Shown here piece by piece: positions 36,559-45,216 of a DNA stretch of 64,000 bases (position 1 is its first letter; the number at the start of each line of letters is the position of its first letter). The notes below the pieces were generated by a model that saw only the letters and a list, made by a program, of their open reading frames with translations, had not been told where the DNA came from and ran no database searches. The translations under genes and the position numbers were made by a program. The stretch is from Streptomyces rapamycinicus NRRL 5491 (lineage in GTDB: Bacteria > Actinomycetota > Actinomycetes > Streptomycetales > Streptomycetaceae): the NCBI RefSeq assembly GCF_024298965.1, contig NZ_CP085193.1:12400001-12464000 (forward strand), given 5' to 3'.

Positions 36559-37524
36559 GTGCAAGTGCGTGGCCGAGGAGCCGGCTGGTATCGCGGGGAC
36601 TGCCACATCCACTCCGTGTACTCGGACGGCGAGCTCACTCCTGAGCAGCTGGCGGCCGGTGCTCGCGCAGTGGGACTCGACTTCATCGCCACCACGGAGC
36701 ACAACTCTGCGAACGCGCATAGCGCCTGGGGACGCCACGCCGCAGATGATTTCCTGGTGCTCCTGGGTGAGGAGGTGACTACCAAGACCGGGCACTGGCT
36801 CGCTCTCGGCATCGCGCCGGGGCAGGTGATCGACTGGGATTATCGCGTGGGGGACAAACGCATCGGCCGATGCCTGGACCAGGTCCGCGAATCCGGTGGA
36901 CTGTGCGTGGCCGCGCATCCGCACGCGCCCTATCCCTCAGGCCGCTTCATGTACCCCTACCAGGACCTCGATGCGGTCGAGGTATGGAACGGGCTGTGGA
37001 TGTCGGACCGGCCGTGGAACGCCGACAACGAGGCCGCTCTCGCCGAGTGGGGCCGAGGACTGGCGGAGGGAATACACACGGGGCGCTGGCAGCCGGCCAT
37101 GGGCAACAGCGACACCCACCTTGAAGGTCAGATCGGCATCCCGCACACCGTGGTGTACGCCGAGGATCTGAGTACGCTGGCCATTCTCGCGGGAATCCGC
37201 GTGGGCCGCAGTTGGATCGCCGAATCGGCTGCCGTCTATCTGTCGCTCACGGCTGTCGCCGCCGGCCGCAACGCGGGGATCGGCGAACGGCTGGCAACCC
37301 AGGGGGAACCCGTCGTGGTGCGCGCGCACATATGCGGTGTCCCCTCGGGGACCGTCAGCTTTCACACCGACCGGGGCAAAGTCCACCACCAAGGGCTGCC
37401 GGACTCAGGCGTGGGTACCGCCGAGTGGCACACGACCTGGGAAGACTCGGCGTTCGTCCGGATCGAGGTACGCCATCCACATGGCCATATGGCCGCTCTC
37501 ACCAACCCATTCGTGCTGACTTGA
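36559..37524 (+). CDS. PHP-domain (CehA/McbA-type) metallohydrolase
   Basis: 321 residues from a GTG at 36559 (VQVRGRGAGWYRGDCHIHSV). PHP motif I DCHIHSVYSDGE, motif II DFIATTEHN, LLGEEVTTKTGHWLALGI, motif III LCVAAHPHAPYPSG and motif IV MGNSDTHLEG supply the metal-binding His and Asp residues. The C-terminal 80 residues form a beta domain (VRIEVRHPHGHMAALTNPFV). It resembles CehA/McbA-like hydrolases; the substrate (ester or phosphoester) is unknown. It begins immediately after the TPR fragment and the frame is open upstream, so its N-terminus may be shortened. Confidence 0.75.
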   Translation: MQVRGRGAGWYRGDCHIHSVYSDGELTPEQLAAGARAVGLDFIATTEHNSANAHSAWGRHAADDFLVLLGEEVTTKTGHWLALGIAPGQVIDWDYRVGDKRIGRCLDQVRESGGLCVAAHPHAPYPSGRFMYPYQDLDAVEVWNGLWMSDRPWNADNEAALAEWGRGLAEGIHTGRWQPAMGNSDTHLEGQIGIPHTVVYAEDLSTLAILAGIRVGRSWIAESAAVYLSLTAVAAGRNAGIGERLATQGEPVVVRAHICGVPSGTVSFHTDRGKVHHQGLPDSGVGTAEWHTTWEDSAFVRIEVRHPHGHMAALTNPFVLT

Positions 37525-37729
37525 CCTCCGCGATCTGCCGGTAAGGTTCACCCTCCGCCCGCGCGGAAAGCACTCCCGGCCGGGGACTTCGGAGACCCGC
37601 CCGGCGGGCCCACCTCCGCTGCGGCCGCCGCCTCCCGGGTAGCGGCTCACCTCCGCTCACGCGGGTGGTGTCGGGCGCTGCGCTGGGGGCGGCGGTTTTT
37701 CCGGCTCGGTCAGTCTGATCGTGCCGGGG

Positions 37730-39412
37730 TCATCCCAGCCCCGGCAGGCTGCGCAGTTCGCCAATTCGCAGAAGTCGTGCGAGGAGCAGGAACAGCAGCA
37801 GCATCGTGATGCCGCCTGCAGTCAGTGAGAGAGCTGGTGTCAAGGAGACGGATGCCAGGCTGTGGCTGAAGGAGTGGGCGATGAGCCACCCGGCCGACCC
37901 GGCCCCGGTGGCGGCCGTGATCAGTTTGGCGTAGGTGCGGCAGATCCGCCGGCCGTCGAGCAGTCCCTCGGTGCGTTGCCGCAGCCGCAGTGCGGTCAGG
38001 AGTAGGCCGATCGCGTAGGACAGGGTGTATGCGGCGGCCATCCCGGTGACCGCCCACCGGGGAGACAGCAGAAGATGGCAGGCCACAGCGAGAGCGATGT
38101 TGATGCCACTGATCCACAGCGCCATGCGGAACGGTGTGCGGGTGTCTTCAAAGGCGTAGAAGCCGCGGAGCAGGAGGTACTGAGCGGAGAATGGGATCAG
38201 TCCCAGGCCGAAGGCTTGCAGCATGTGGCCCAGGGGAGTGGTTGCCGCGGGGTTGGCGGCGCCGTGGGCGAACAGCAGTTGCGCGATCTGCGGGCCGAGG
38301 GCGACGAAGAAGAATGCCGCCGGAACGATGACGACGCCACTGGTCCGCAGTGCTCGGGAGAGGTCGGCACGCAAGTCTTCGACACGGTGTTCGGTCACTG
38401 CTCGGCTCATGCGCGGGAGAAGTGCGGTGACAAGGGAGACGGTGACGATCGACTGGGGCAGCATCCAGATCTGCTGGGCGTAGCTGTAGGCGGTGTAGCC
38501 GACACCGTCGTGGGGCAGGGCGGCGTCGGCGGAGGAGGCCAGGCGGGTGACCACCGTGCTCGCCATGAGGTTGGCCAGTACGAACAGCAAGGTCCAGCGG
38601 GCCGCGTTCACGCTCTTGCGCAGGCCGGTGCCCCGCCAGTCGAATCGAGGGCGCAGCCGGAATCCGGCTTCGCGGGCGTAGGGGATCAGGGCGAGTGCCT
38701 GGAGGGCCAGGGCAGTCGTGGTGCCGATGCCGAGCAGCCGGACCTGGGCGTCCGTGATGTCCGAGACCTTTTCCGGGGCGGTCATCATGGCGACGTAGAG
38801 GCCGAACATGGTGATCAGGATGAGGTTGTTCAGGACCGGGGCCCACATCATCGCTCCGAACCGGTTCCGGGCGTTGAGGACCTGGCCGAAGATGCTGAAC
38901 ACGCCGTAGAAGAAGATCTGCGGGAGCAGGAAGCGGGCGAAGACGACGGTCAGCTCGAATGCGTCGTGGGTGGCGGGTGTGTCGCGCTGGTAGATGCTGA
39001 TGATCGCGGGAGCGGCCCAGGTGGCCAGCGCGGTGCCGACGCCGAGGACACACAGCACGAGGGTGACCAGACGCTGTTCGAAGGCGGCTCCGCCGTCGGG
39101 GTCTTCTGCGCGGGCCCTGACCAGCTGCGGGACCAGGACGGAGTTCAGCGCACCACCGATCAATAGGAAGTACAGGCTGGTGGGCACCGTGTTGGCCTGG
39201 TTGTAGGTGGTGGCCAGCAGCCCGGTGCCCAGTGCGGCGGCCTGCAGCACCTGCCGGATCAGTCCAGTGGCGCGCGAGACCACCGTCCCCGCCGCCATCA
39301 CCGCGGACGAGCGCAGTACTCCGCCGACACCCTGGCCCCGCTTGGGAGCGGCATGTCTACTGCGTCCGGTGCTCGACCGCTCTAATTCTTCGGGCGATGT
39401 CTCCTCGCTCAT
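37730..39412 (-). CDS. murJ: MurJ/MviN-family lipid II flippase, accessory copy
   Basis: 560 residues from the ATG at 39412 (MSEETSPEELERSSTGRSRH); a GTG two codons earlier is possible. After a 35-residue charged cytoplasmic leader come about 14 membrane helices. Typical MVF blocks are AVMAAGTVVSRATGLIRQVL, NQANTVPTSLYFLLIGGALN, FSIFGQVLNARNRFGAMMWA, FEDTRTPFRMALWISGINIA and RGFYAFEDTRTP. The tail lacks the kinase-like/extracellular domain of the core actinobacterial MurJ (MviN), so this is probably an additional exporter of a lipid-linked sugar or an arm-located paralogue. It stands alone between remnants. Confidence 0.8.
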   Translation of the reverse strand: MSEETSPEELERSSTGRSRHAAPKRGQGVGGVLRSSAVMAAGTVVSRATGLIRQVLQAAALGTGLLATTYNQANTVPTSLYFLLIGGALNSVLVPQLVRARAEDPDGGAAFEQRLVTLVLCVLGVGTALATWAAPAIISIYQRDTPATHDAFELTVVFARFLLPQIFFYGVFSIFGQVLNARNRFGAMMWAPVLNNLILITMFGLYVAMMTAPEKVSDITDAQVRLLGIGTTTALALQALALIPYAREAGFRLRPRFDWRGTGLRKSVNAARWTLLFVLANLMASTVVTRLASSADAALPHDGVGYTAYSYAQQIWMLPQSIVTVSLVTALLPRMSRAVTEHRVEDLRADLSRALRTSGVVIVPAAFFFVALGPQIAQLLFAHGAANPAATTPLGHMLQAFGLGLIPFSAQYLLLRGFYAFEDTRTPFRMALWISGINIALAVACHLLLSPRWAVTGMAAAYTLSYAIGLLLTALRLRQRTEGLLDGRRICRTYAKLITAATGAGSAGWLIAHSFSHSLASVSLTPALSLTAGGITMLLLFLLLARLLRIGELRSLPGLG

Positions 39413-39897
39413 GGGCACAATTTACGGCGAATCGGCTTAAGGGATCGGTGGTTCGTCTGGGTCGGCGTGGAGCGGGTCTGGATCCTCCTGTCCCCTCGTC
39501 GGGAGGAGCCAGGCCCTTGCTCGGATATGGCAGTACTACCTTCTGCGGGTGCGCGGCCGGAGGCACAGCGACCCGGCTGGTTGTTTTCGGGATCGCTGAG
39601 CCGCCATGCGTCCGGGGCGGTACTCGCGGGCGTGCGCTTAGGCCAGATGCCCTTGCCGCAGTGCCAGGTCGTGTCGCCTGCGCTGGCGTTGGCGATGCAC
39701 ACCCGCGACTTGTAGCCCGTGTGGTCCCAGTAGTAGCCGGTGTGGTCCGCGCCGTTGGTCACTACGTGCTGGCCAGAGATGATGTTGTAGGCGCTCCCGT
39801 TGTGGCTGCGCTCCAGGACCATGTCGCACTGTGCGCCGTTCCAGGACTGGATGAGTCCCTGGGCGTACCAACTGCCGTTGATCTTCTTGGCGTTCAT
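39409..39897 (-). pseudogene. secreted small-protein fragment lacking its signal peptide
   Basis: MNAKKINGSWYAQGLIQSWN, then GAQCDMVLERSHNGSAYNII, SGQHVVTNGADHTGYYWDHT and GYKSRVCIANASAGDTTWHC match the mature part of a Streptomyces family of exported proteins of about 120 residues. The signal peptide is missing because the 5' side is joined at about 39895 to a response regulator. The C-terminus after GKGIW runs on into unrelated sequence up to the murJ start. Not expected to be made or exported. Confidence 0.6.
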
Positions 39898-40514
39898 CCA
39901 CCCCTTGCAGTTGCCGCGGGTGATGACGGAGTCGGGTGGGTGCGTACGGTCAGCGGGCTGACGAAGAGGACCTCGGCGATCTCGTCATTGGACTTGCCCT
40001 CGGCGGCCAGGGCCGTGATCTCGCGTTCGCGGGCGGTGAGTTCCGGCAGGCGTTCCGGCGATGACAAGTCCGTGCCGGGGGCGGAGGACAGCAGGAAGCG
40101 GGCGATGAGGGAGCGGGTGGCGGCGGGTGACAGGAGGGCCTCGCCGGAGGCCACGGTACGCAGACCGGCCAGGAGGGTCTCGGCGGTGACGTCCTTGCCG
40201 AGGCAGCCGCTGGCACCGGCGCGCAGCGCCTGGGCGACATAGTCCTCCGTCTCGAAGGTGGTGAGGATGAGGACGCGGGTGGCGGCCGGTTCCTGGTCGG
40301 CGCAGATGGCCGAGGTGGCGGCCAGGCCGTCGACCCCTGGCATGCGGATGTCCATGAGGGCGACATCGGGGTGGTGGGTGCGGGTGAGCCGCACCGCCTC
40401 CGTGCCGTCGGAGGCCTCGCCCACCACCTCCATGTCGTCGCAGGAGTCGATCACGACCCGGAAGGTGGCTCGCAGCAGTGCTTGGTCGTCGGCGAGCAGT
40501 ACTCGGATGGTCAC
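39894..40514 (-). pseudogene. NarL-type response regulator truncated in its LuxR helix-turn-helix
   Basis: 206 residues from a GTG. The receiver domain is intact: MTIRVLLADDQALLRATFRV (Asp pair), phospho-acceptor D in PDVALMDIRMPGVDG, Thr in VLILTTFETEDYV, Lys in GCLGKDVTAE. The output domain LTAREREITALAAEGKSNDE then IAEVLFVSPLTVRTH stops in the recognition helix: the following VNRAMxKLGARDRAQLV is replaced by PTPSSPAATARGG at the join with the secreted-protein fragment. The cognate kinase, expected next to it, is replaced by Tn3 sequence. DNA binding is probably lost. Confidence 0.75.
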
Positions 40515-41371
40515 TTCTCATCGGCGAGAACGTGCTGCGTCAGCAGCGTGTTGACGTGGACCAGGACGGACTGGAGCAGGTGGAGGGCGAGCATGGACAC
40601 CTCCTGGGACTCCTTGTCCTGCCCGGCCAGGCCGCCGTCCTTGCCGTAGAAGAGGTCCTTGTTCGCGCTGTTCCAGTTCTCCACGACCTGGAGCCCTTCG
40701 TGGATCTCGCCGCGCAGCTCGACGTCGGCGAGGTAGTCACAGATGAACGCCGTCCGTACGGCGCGTTCGAGTTCCTCGATCGCCTGGTAGGTGGGGTGCT
40801 TGGGGCCGCCGCGGGTGAAGCGGCGCAGGACCTGCTCGGCCTCGGCGGTACCCAGGCGCAGGGCGGTGGTGTACTTGACGATCTGATCGCACTGCTGGCG
40901 GATCACATCCCAGTTGATCGTCTTGGTGGACAGCACCGGCGCCAGCTTCGGCCAGCTCTCGTCTTGTCCGGCTGTCGGCCGGTACAGCCGCGCGGAGCCG
41001 ACGTTCTTCAGCCTCGGCATCAGTTTGAAGTCCAGCATGTACGCGAAGGCGAACCCGACGATGGAGGCGCCGTGGGTGTCGGGGTACTGCCGGTCGACGT
41101 CCATGTCGGTGCAGTGCCGCAGCACGCCCTCGATCATCGCGGCGACCTCGGAGGCCGAACAGCTCTTGAGCTGGGAGTAGATGCACACGGACTTCCGCTC
41201 GACGTGCCAGTAGATCATCACCCTGGGGCCGCGGTAGCGCTCGTGCCACTCGGTCATCAGGTTCGAGGACCAGGAGTCGAACTTGCGGCTGTCGGACGCG
41301 CACGCGGTGCCGCTGCCCCGCCGCATCTCGTCCCGGGCGGCGAAGGTCCCCGAACCTGTTCGTGGGCGCGG
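40511..41371 (-). pseudogene. Tn3-family transposase, internal/C-terminal fragment
   Basis: [130 protein letters not shown] and the glutamate-bearing [20 protein letters not shown] and [20 protein letters not shown] are the catalytic C-terminal domain of Tn3 TnpA. The N-terminal 650 residues and the last 30 (after [11 protein letters not shown]) are missing; the frame is fused directly to the response-regulator start. No 38-bp terminal repeat is present. Confidence 0.85.
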
Positions 41372-41917
41372 GATGCGCGGTGGGTGACGACCGTGGCCAC
41401 GCCCGTCCCGATCGGAAGGTGGGGGAGCCGTCTGCGGGCGCGGAACTGAGGCTCGTCAGAGCGCCGGCGGCTGGGCAGTGGGGGCAGTCTGCTCGCCGGG
41501 TTGGTCCATCTGCTGCTGGCGGCGTCGCTGCTCTACCGGCCTGCCCCTGCTCCGCCGCTTCGGCCCGCATGGCACGCCGACCTTGTGGTTCGGGCCTTCA
41601 TGAACGGAACCGTTGATTCCCTTCATCGATTCGAGCGGCCCGCCGGCGCGCCTCGCCATGCGGGACCGAGAAGTCCCGGCCGCGCACGTGGCCCACTCAC
41701 CGTTGAGCTCCTGGGGTCGATGATCACGGATCATCACTCAGGCTTCGGGTTTCCCCGCCCCGGGGCTTTTTCGGCCGCAGCTCACGCATTCTGGTCAACA
41801 TGCCACCATCAAACGGAATTTTCATGTCCAATTCGCCAATTGGCAATCTCGCGTCGACAGCCTCGTTCGAAGCGCGTCGATCACCAGGGATGCTTCTTCG
41901 GAGAGGCGAGGTTTTAC
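41372..41917. other. gene-free stretch between the Tn3 fragment and the protease
   Basis: No supportable gene. A possible weak terminator (CCCCG-CCC-CGGGG then CTTTTT, 41753-41771) lies in it. A relatively AT-rich segment (about 41790-41860) that should hold the protease promoter follows. Open frames here lack family similarity. Confidence 0.4.
41753..41771 (+). terminator. weak intrinsic terminator candidate
   Basis: CCCCG, loop CCC, CGGGG followed by CTTTTT. A 5-bp GC stem with a short U-run; no gene clearly ends just upstream, so function is uncertain. Confidence 0.3.
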
Positions 41918-43026
41918 GTGCGAAGACGTCATTACCCGTATCGTGGGTTACTCGCGGCGGCTGTCGGAGTACTCACGCTGACCACTCTGACCGCCGCCCA
42001 AGCGGCGCCGGCACCGCTCACCGATCCGGCTGAGGCGGCGGCGCTTGCCAGGCAACTGGGCAACGAGCGCACAGCAGGCGTCTACTACCGGAACGAACGA
42101 CTCGTGGTCGCGGTCACCGATCAGGATGCGGCAGAAACCGTGCGAAGCGCTGGGGCGGTAGCGGAGGTCGTCCCACACAGCACAGCCGAGCTCGACTCTG
42201 CCAAAGCGAAACTGGATCAGCTGACAGGGATTCCCAACACTGCCTGGAGTATTGACCAGAGCAGCAACCGGGTGGACGTAAAGATCTACGACGGGGTTTC
42301 CGAAGCCGACAAGGCTCGAATTGAGAATTCCGTTTCCGAATACGGAGATACGGTCGACATAACGAAACACTCTGGCAAGATCGAATCGAACGCCTATGCC
42401 ATGCGCGGTGGTCTGGGTATAACGTCGGAATACACCCCTGGCTGGATCACCATCTGCAGTGCCGGGTTCAACGTGCAGAACGGCAGCGGAAAGAAGTACA
42501 TGATCACAGCCGGGCATTGCATGCGGAACGGCGCTGTCAATTGGCACCGTAGAAGCGGGGAAATTCCCCTCGGAGGGCCATCGACTGGGCCTACGGGAAC
42601 AACACGGACCAGTCCGACTACGGGGTAGTGGAGTACAGCAACAGCAACGTCACCCCGTACGGGACGATCCAGTACAAGGACGGCTCGACAGGGCAGATCT
42701 CGCGCTCCGCCTCTGCATTCGAGGGGGAGAAGGTGAAGCGTTTAGGGACCATTAGCCAGGACCTGGATGGCATGGTGCTCGCGACGAACGCGACGGTCAC
42801 CTATGACGACGGCACCACTCTCCGTCACATGATCGAGGCGAGTAACTGCAGCATGCACGGCGACAGCGGAGGGCCCCTCTTCAGCGGCGAGACGGCACTG
42901 GGCATCGATTCAGGCGGCAACTATAGCGACGAGCCCTGCGGAAATTCGGACCCCCAACAGGATCGCTCCAGTTGGTACCAGCCGCTATACACGGTGCTCC
43001 TCTGGGAGGGACTGAAGGTCTATTAG
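41918..43026 (+). pseudogene. streptogrisin-like secreted serine protease (S1), frameshifted
   Basis: GTG start with GAGAGGCGAGG upstream. Signal peptide VRRRHYPYRGLLAAAVGVLT then TLTAAQAAPAP, a pro-region (RQLGNERTAGVYYRNERLVV; DQDAAETVRSAGAVAEVVPH), and a mature S1 domain: His in KYMITAGHCM, Asp in DQSDYGVVEY, Ser in MHGDSGGPLFSG. At about 42575 the frame changes: GGAGGGCCATCGACTGG needs one more G to continue into IDWAYGNNTDQS. With that base the protein has all of the catalytic triad and normal length. It is either a recent frameshift or an assembly error in a G run; a secreted protease would otherwise be expected. Confidence 0.8.
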
Positions 43027-43216
43027 GTCACGCACCATCCCTCGCCGCCTGCGCGGCATGGACGCAGATGCAGCAGGCGGCGCGGGAGGCCGTGAGTGAA
43101 CCCGGACGCGCCCCTGCCCGTCGAAAGTGTCGACCGGGGTCAGCGCCAGGCGTTGAGAATCTCCGCGTCATGCATTCAGCAGGGAATCCGTCGTCGTCCC
43201 CAAGAAAGAGGACTCC

Positions 43217-44128
43217 ATGCATACGTACGCGAAGCGCCTCGCCGGCCTGCTGCTGGCACCTCTCCTGACCACCTTCCTCCTCGTCGGCTGCGGCAACGAT
43301 CAGAGCCCTGACGACGACCATGTGAAGAGTCAGTCGCCGCGGGAGCAGGAGAAGCGCGCCCGTCAGGTGGCCGACGCCTGGAAGGGGTCCACAGCCGCCG
43401 CTGCCTGGCACCGGGGCTACTACCCGATGGCCAACGTGATGCAAAAGCCGGAATCCGGGTGGCACAGCTCGGCGGATCAGCGGGCCTTCGAGACAGAGAA
43501 CTTCGTCCTGCGTGGCAGTCTGCCGACCACTGCCACCGGGCACGGGAAGGCGGACTGGGGAAACGGCAATACTCTTACCCGCCCCCTGTGGGGGGCGAAG
43601 AAGGCGTATCAGTCGTTCGCCCGCAACCGCAGTGAAGGAGCGCGGCTGACCGTGACGGGGGCGAAGCTCGGCACGACGACGATCATGACGAGCCGAGGCA
43701 GGGCGTCCGTGCCCGCTTGGCTCTTCACGCTGGAGGGCTACGACACCCCGCTCAAGCGTGTCGCTGTCACCCTGTCCAAGCTTCCGAGCTCGCCGATCGG
43801 ACAGGCTCGGCAAGGGGCTGCGGGCGGTCTCAGGCAGATCGCCCGACTGGTCGGAACAGCGAGGAACGGCCGATCCATCACGGTGCACGCCACACACGGA
43901 GCCTGCGACGACGGCCCCGTCGTCAAGGTGCTGGAAACGGGCGAGAGCGTAGTGCTGTACGCATCTGTCGCGGGGGCACAAAGCGGTCCCTGCAGCTCCG
44001 AGATGACCGAACAGAGTATGAAGGTGCAGCTGCGGAAGCCGCTCGGTGATCGCATTCTCCTGGACGCCCTCAGCGGCCGGCCAGTGCCGTACGGAGAGCC
44101 CGACGGGCTGTCACCCAGCTGGACCTAG
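43217..44128 (+). CDS. exported lipoprotein of unknown function
   Basis: 303 residues. The signal peptide ends in the lipobox LVGC (Cys near residue 28: LLAPLLTTFLLVGCGNDQ), so it should be a diacylated surface lipoprotein. A charged linker (SPREQEKRARQVADAWKGST) precedes a domain with HRGYYPMANVMQKPESGWHS, FVLRGSLPTTATGHGKADWG and ITVHATHGACDDGPVVKVLE; two cysteines in the C-terminal half may pair. The family is known in Streptomyces only as 'lipoprotein'. A GAGGACTCC site precedes the ATG. It follows the protease by 190 bases but is probably independently transcribed. Confidence 0.75.
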   Translation: MHTYAKRLAGLLLAPLLTTFLLVGCGNDQSPDDDHVKSQSPREQEKRARQVADAWKGSTAAAAWHRGYYPMANVMQKPESGWHSSADQRAFETENFVLRGSLPTTATGHGKADWGNGNTLTRPLWGAKKAYQSFARNRSEGARLTVTGAKLGTTTIMTSRGRASVPAWLFTLEGYDTPLKRVAVTLSKLPSSPIGQARQGAAGGLRQIARLVGTARNGRSITVHATHGACDDGPVVKVLETGESVVLYASVAGAQSGPCSSEMTEQSMKVQLRKPLGDRILLDALSGRPVPYGEPDGLSPSWT

Positions 44129-45216
44129 GGCGGTTTTCTCGAATGACCCCTCCACCAGGCCCGGCCTGGCCGCGATGCAGAACAGTACGGCGGTCGGCGG
44201 CAACAGCACGACCGGTGCCCGTGCGGTGTCCCCTTCGGGCAGCCGCTGCCCGGCCTGGCAGCCACACCAGGTACCGGCGATCGCAGCTCGCGTAACGCTC
44301 GCAACCCGCCCATCGGCGACCCCTGGCCTCGTCCGGCCGCGGCCTGGCGGCCCGACGACCAATGCGCCGTCACCCGCAAGGGTGGAGATCAGTCACCCTC
44401 TGTCTACAGGCGAAGAGGTGGGATCGTCGGCGTAGCCGTACATCTCCAGCTGGGTGGCGTGCAACTGCTGGAGGTGCTGCTGTACATCGGGGTTGTCATA
44501 GCGAGCAGGCGTCACCGTCCACGGCCGGGGGCGGCTGCGTACGTGGCGGGTGTGTCGTGCATCTGATAGCCCCCGGTCGATGGCGGCGACGGTTGAGTCT
44601 TCGTAGGGCGGCACGGCAAGCTGCCGCAGAGCAGGCCCCGCCGAGATGCTGCCCCTGCGGCTCCCAGGAACGGATGGCTCTGCTGCGCCCCGGGGGCTGG
44701 CAGCATCGCCTTGGTGCTGGGCCGCAACATCGCCGGATACATCACGGCGCCGCGGGCGGCGTCGGCTCCATCGCCGTGTAGCTGGCCCGCGGGGTCGGCG
44801 CCCGGGTGACACGAAGGGGCCGGACGCGAACGCCCGCACCCGGCGAGGCTGGCTCCGCCTCGGCGCCCGCCGACCCGGACCTGTGGCCAGCCGCACCCGA
44901 GGAGCCGGTCCGTACGCGGACGGCTGCGTCGCCGGGCTGCCAGCGGGTGCTGGCGGCACATCAGGCCAGCACGTCGGAACGGCGCATCGCCCCGAGGACC
45001 GCGGCCGCCATCGAGCAGCAGAACGCAGGCTCCTTGATGCGGGAGCCGGAGGAAGCCTTCGGTGACGGGCAGACCGCGATCGAAGAACTGCGGGCGTCGC
45101 CGAGTACGTCATCGTTGCTGACGCCAACCCGCCGTACATCGTCCTCACCCGCATCCAGCTGTACTGACCGTCCCTGACGGCGGGCGGTCCGAGCGTGCAA
45201 CGGTTCTGAGGCGGGT
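44129..45216. other. about 1.1 kb without a supportable gene
   Basis: Two short stretches look coding. A leftward one ends at 44399 (PPYEDSTVAAIDRGLSDARH ... QQLHATQLEMYGYADDPTSS). A rightward one ends near 45167 (SLMREPEEAFGDGQTAIEEL, then in another frame AEYVIVADANPPYIVLTRIQ and LY). Neither has a start, a ribosome site or a recognised family. They look like remnants of small genes. Confidence 0.35.
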
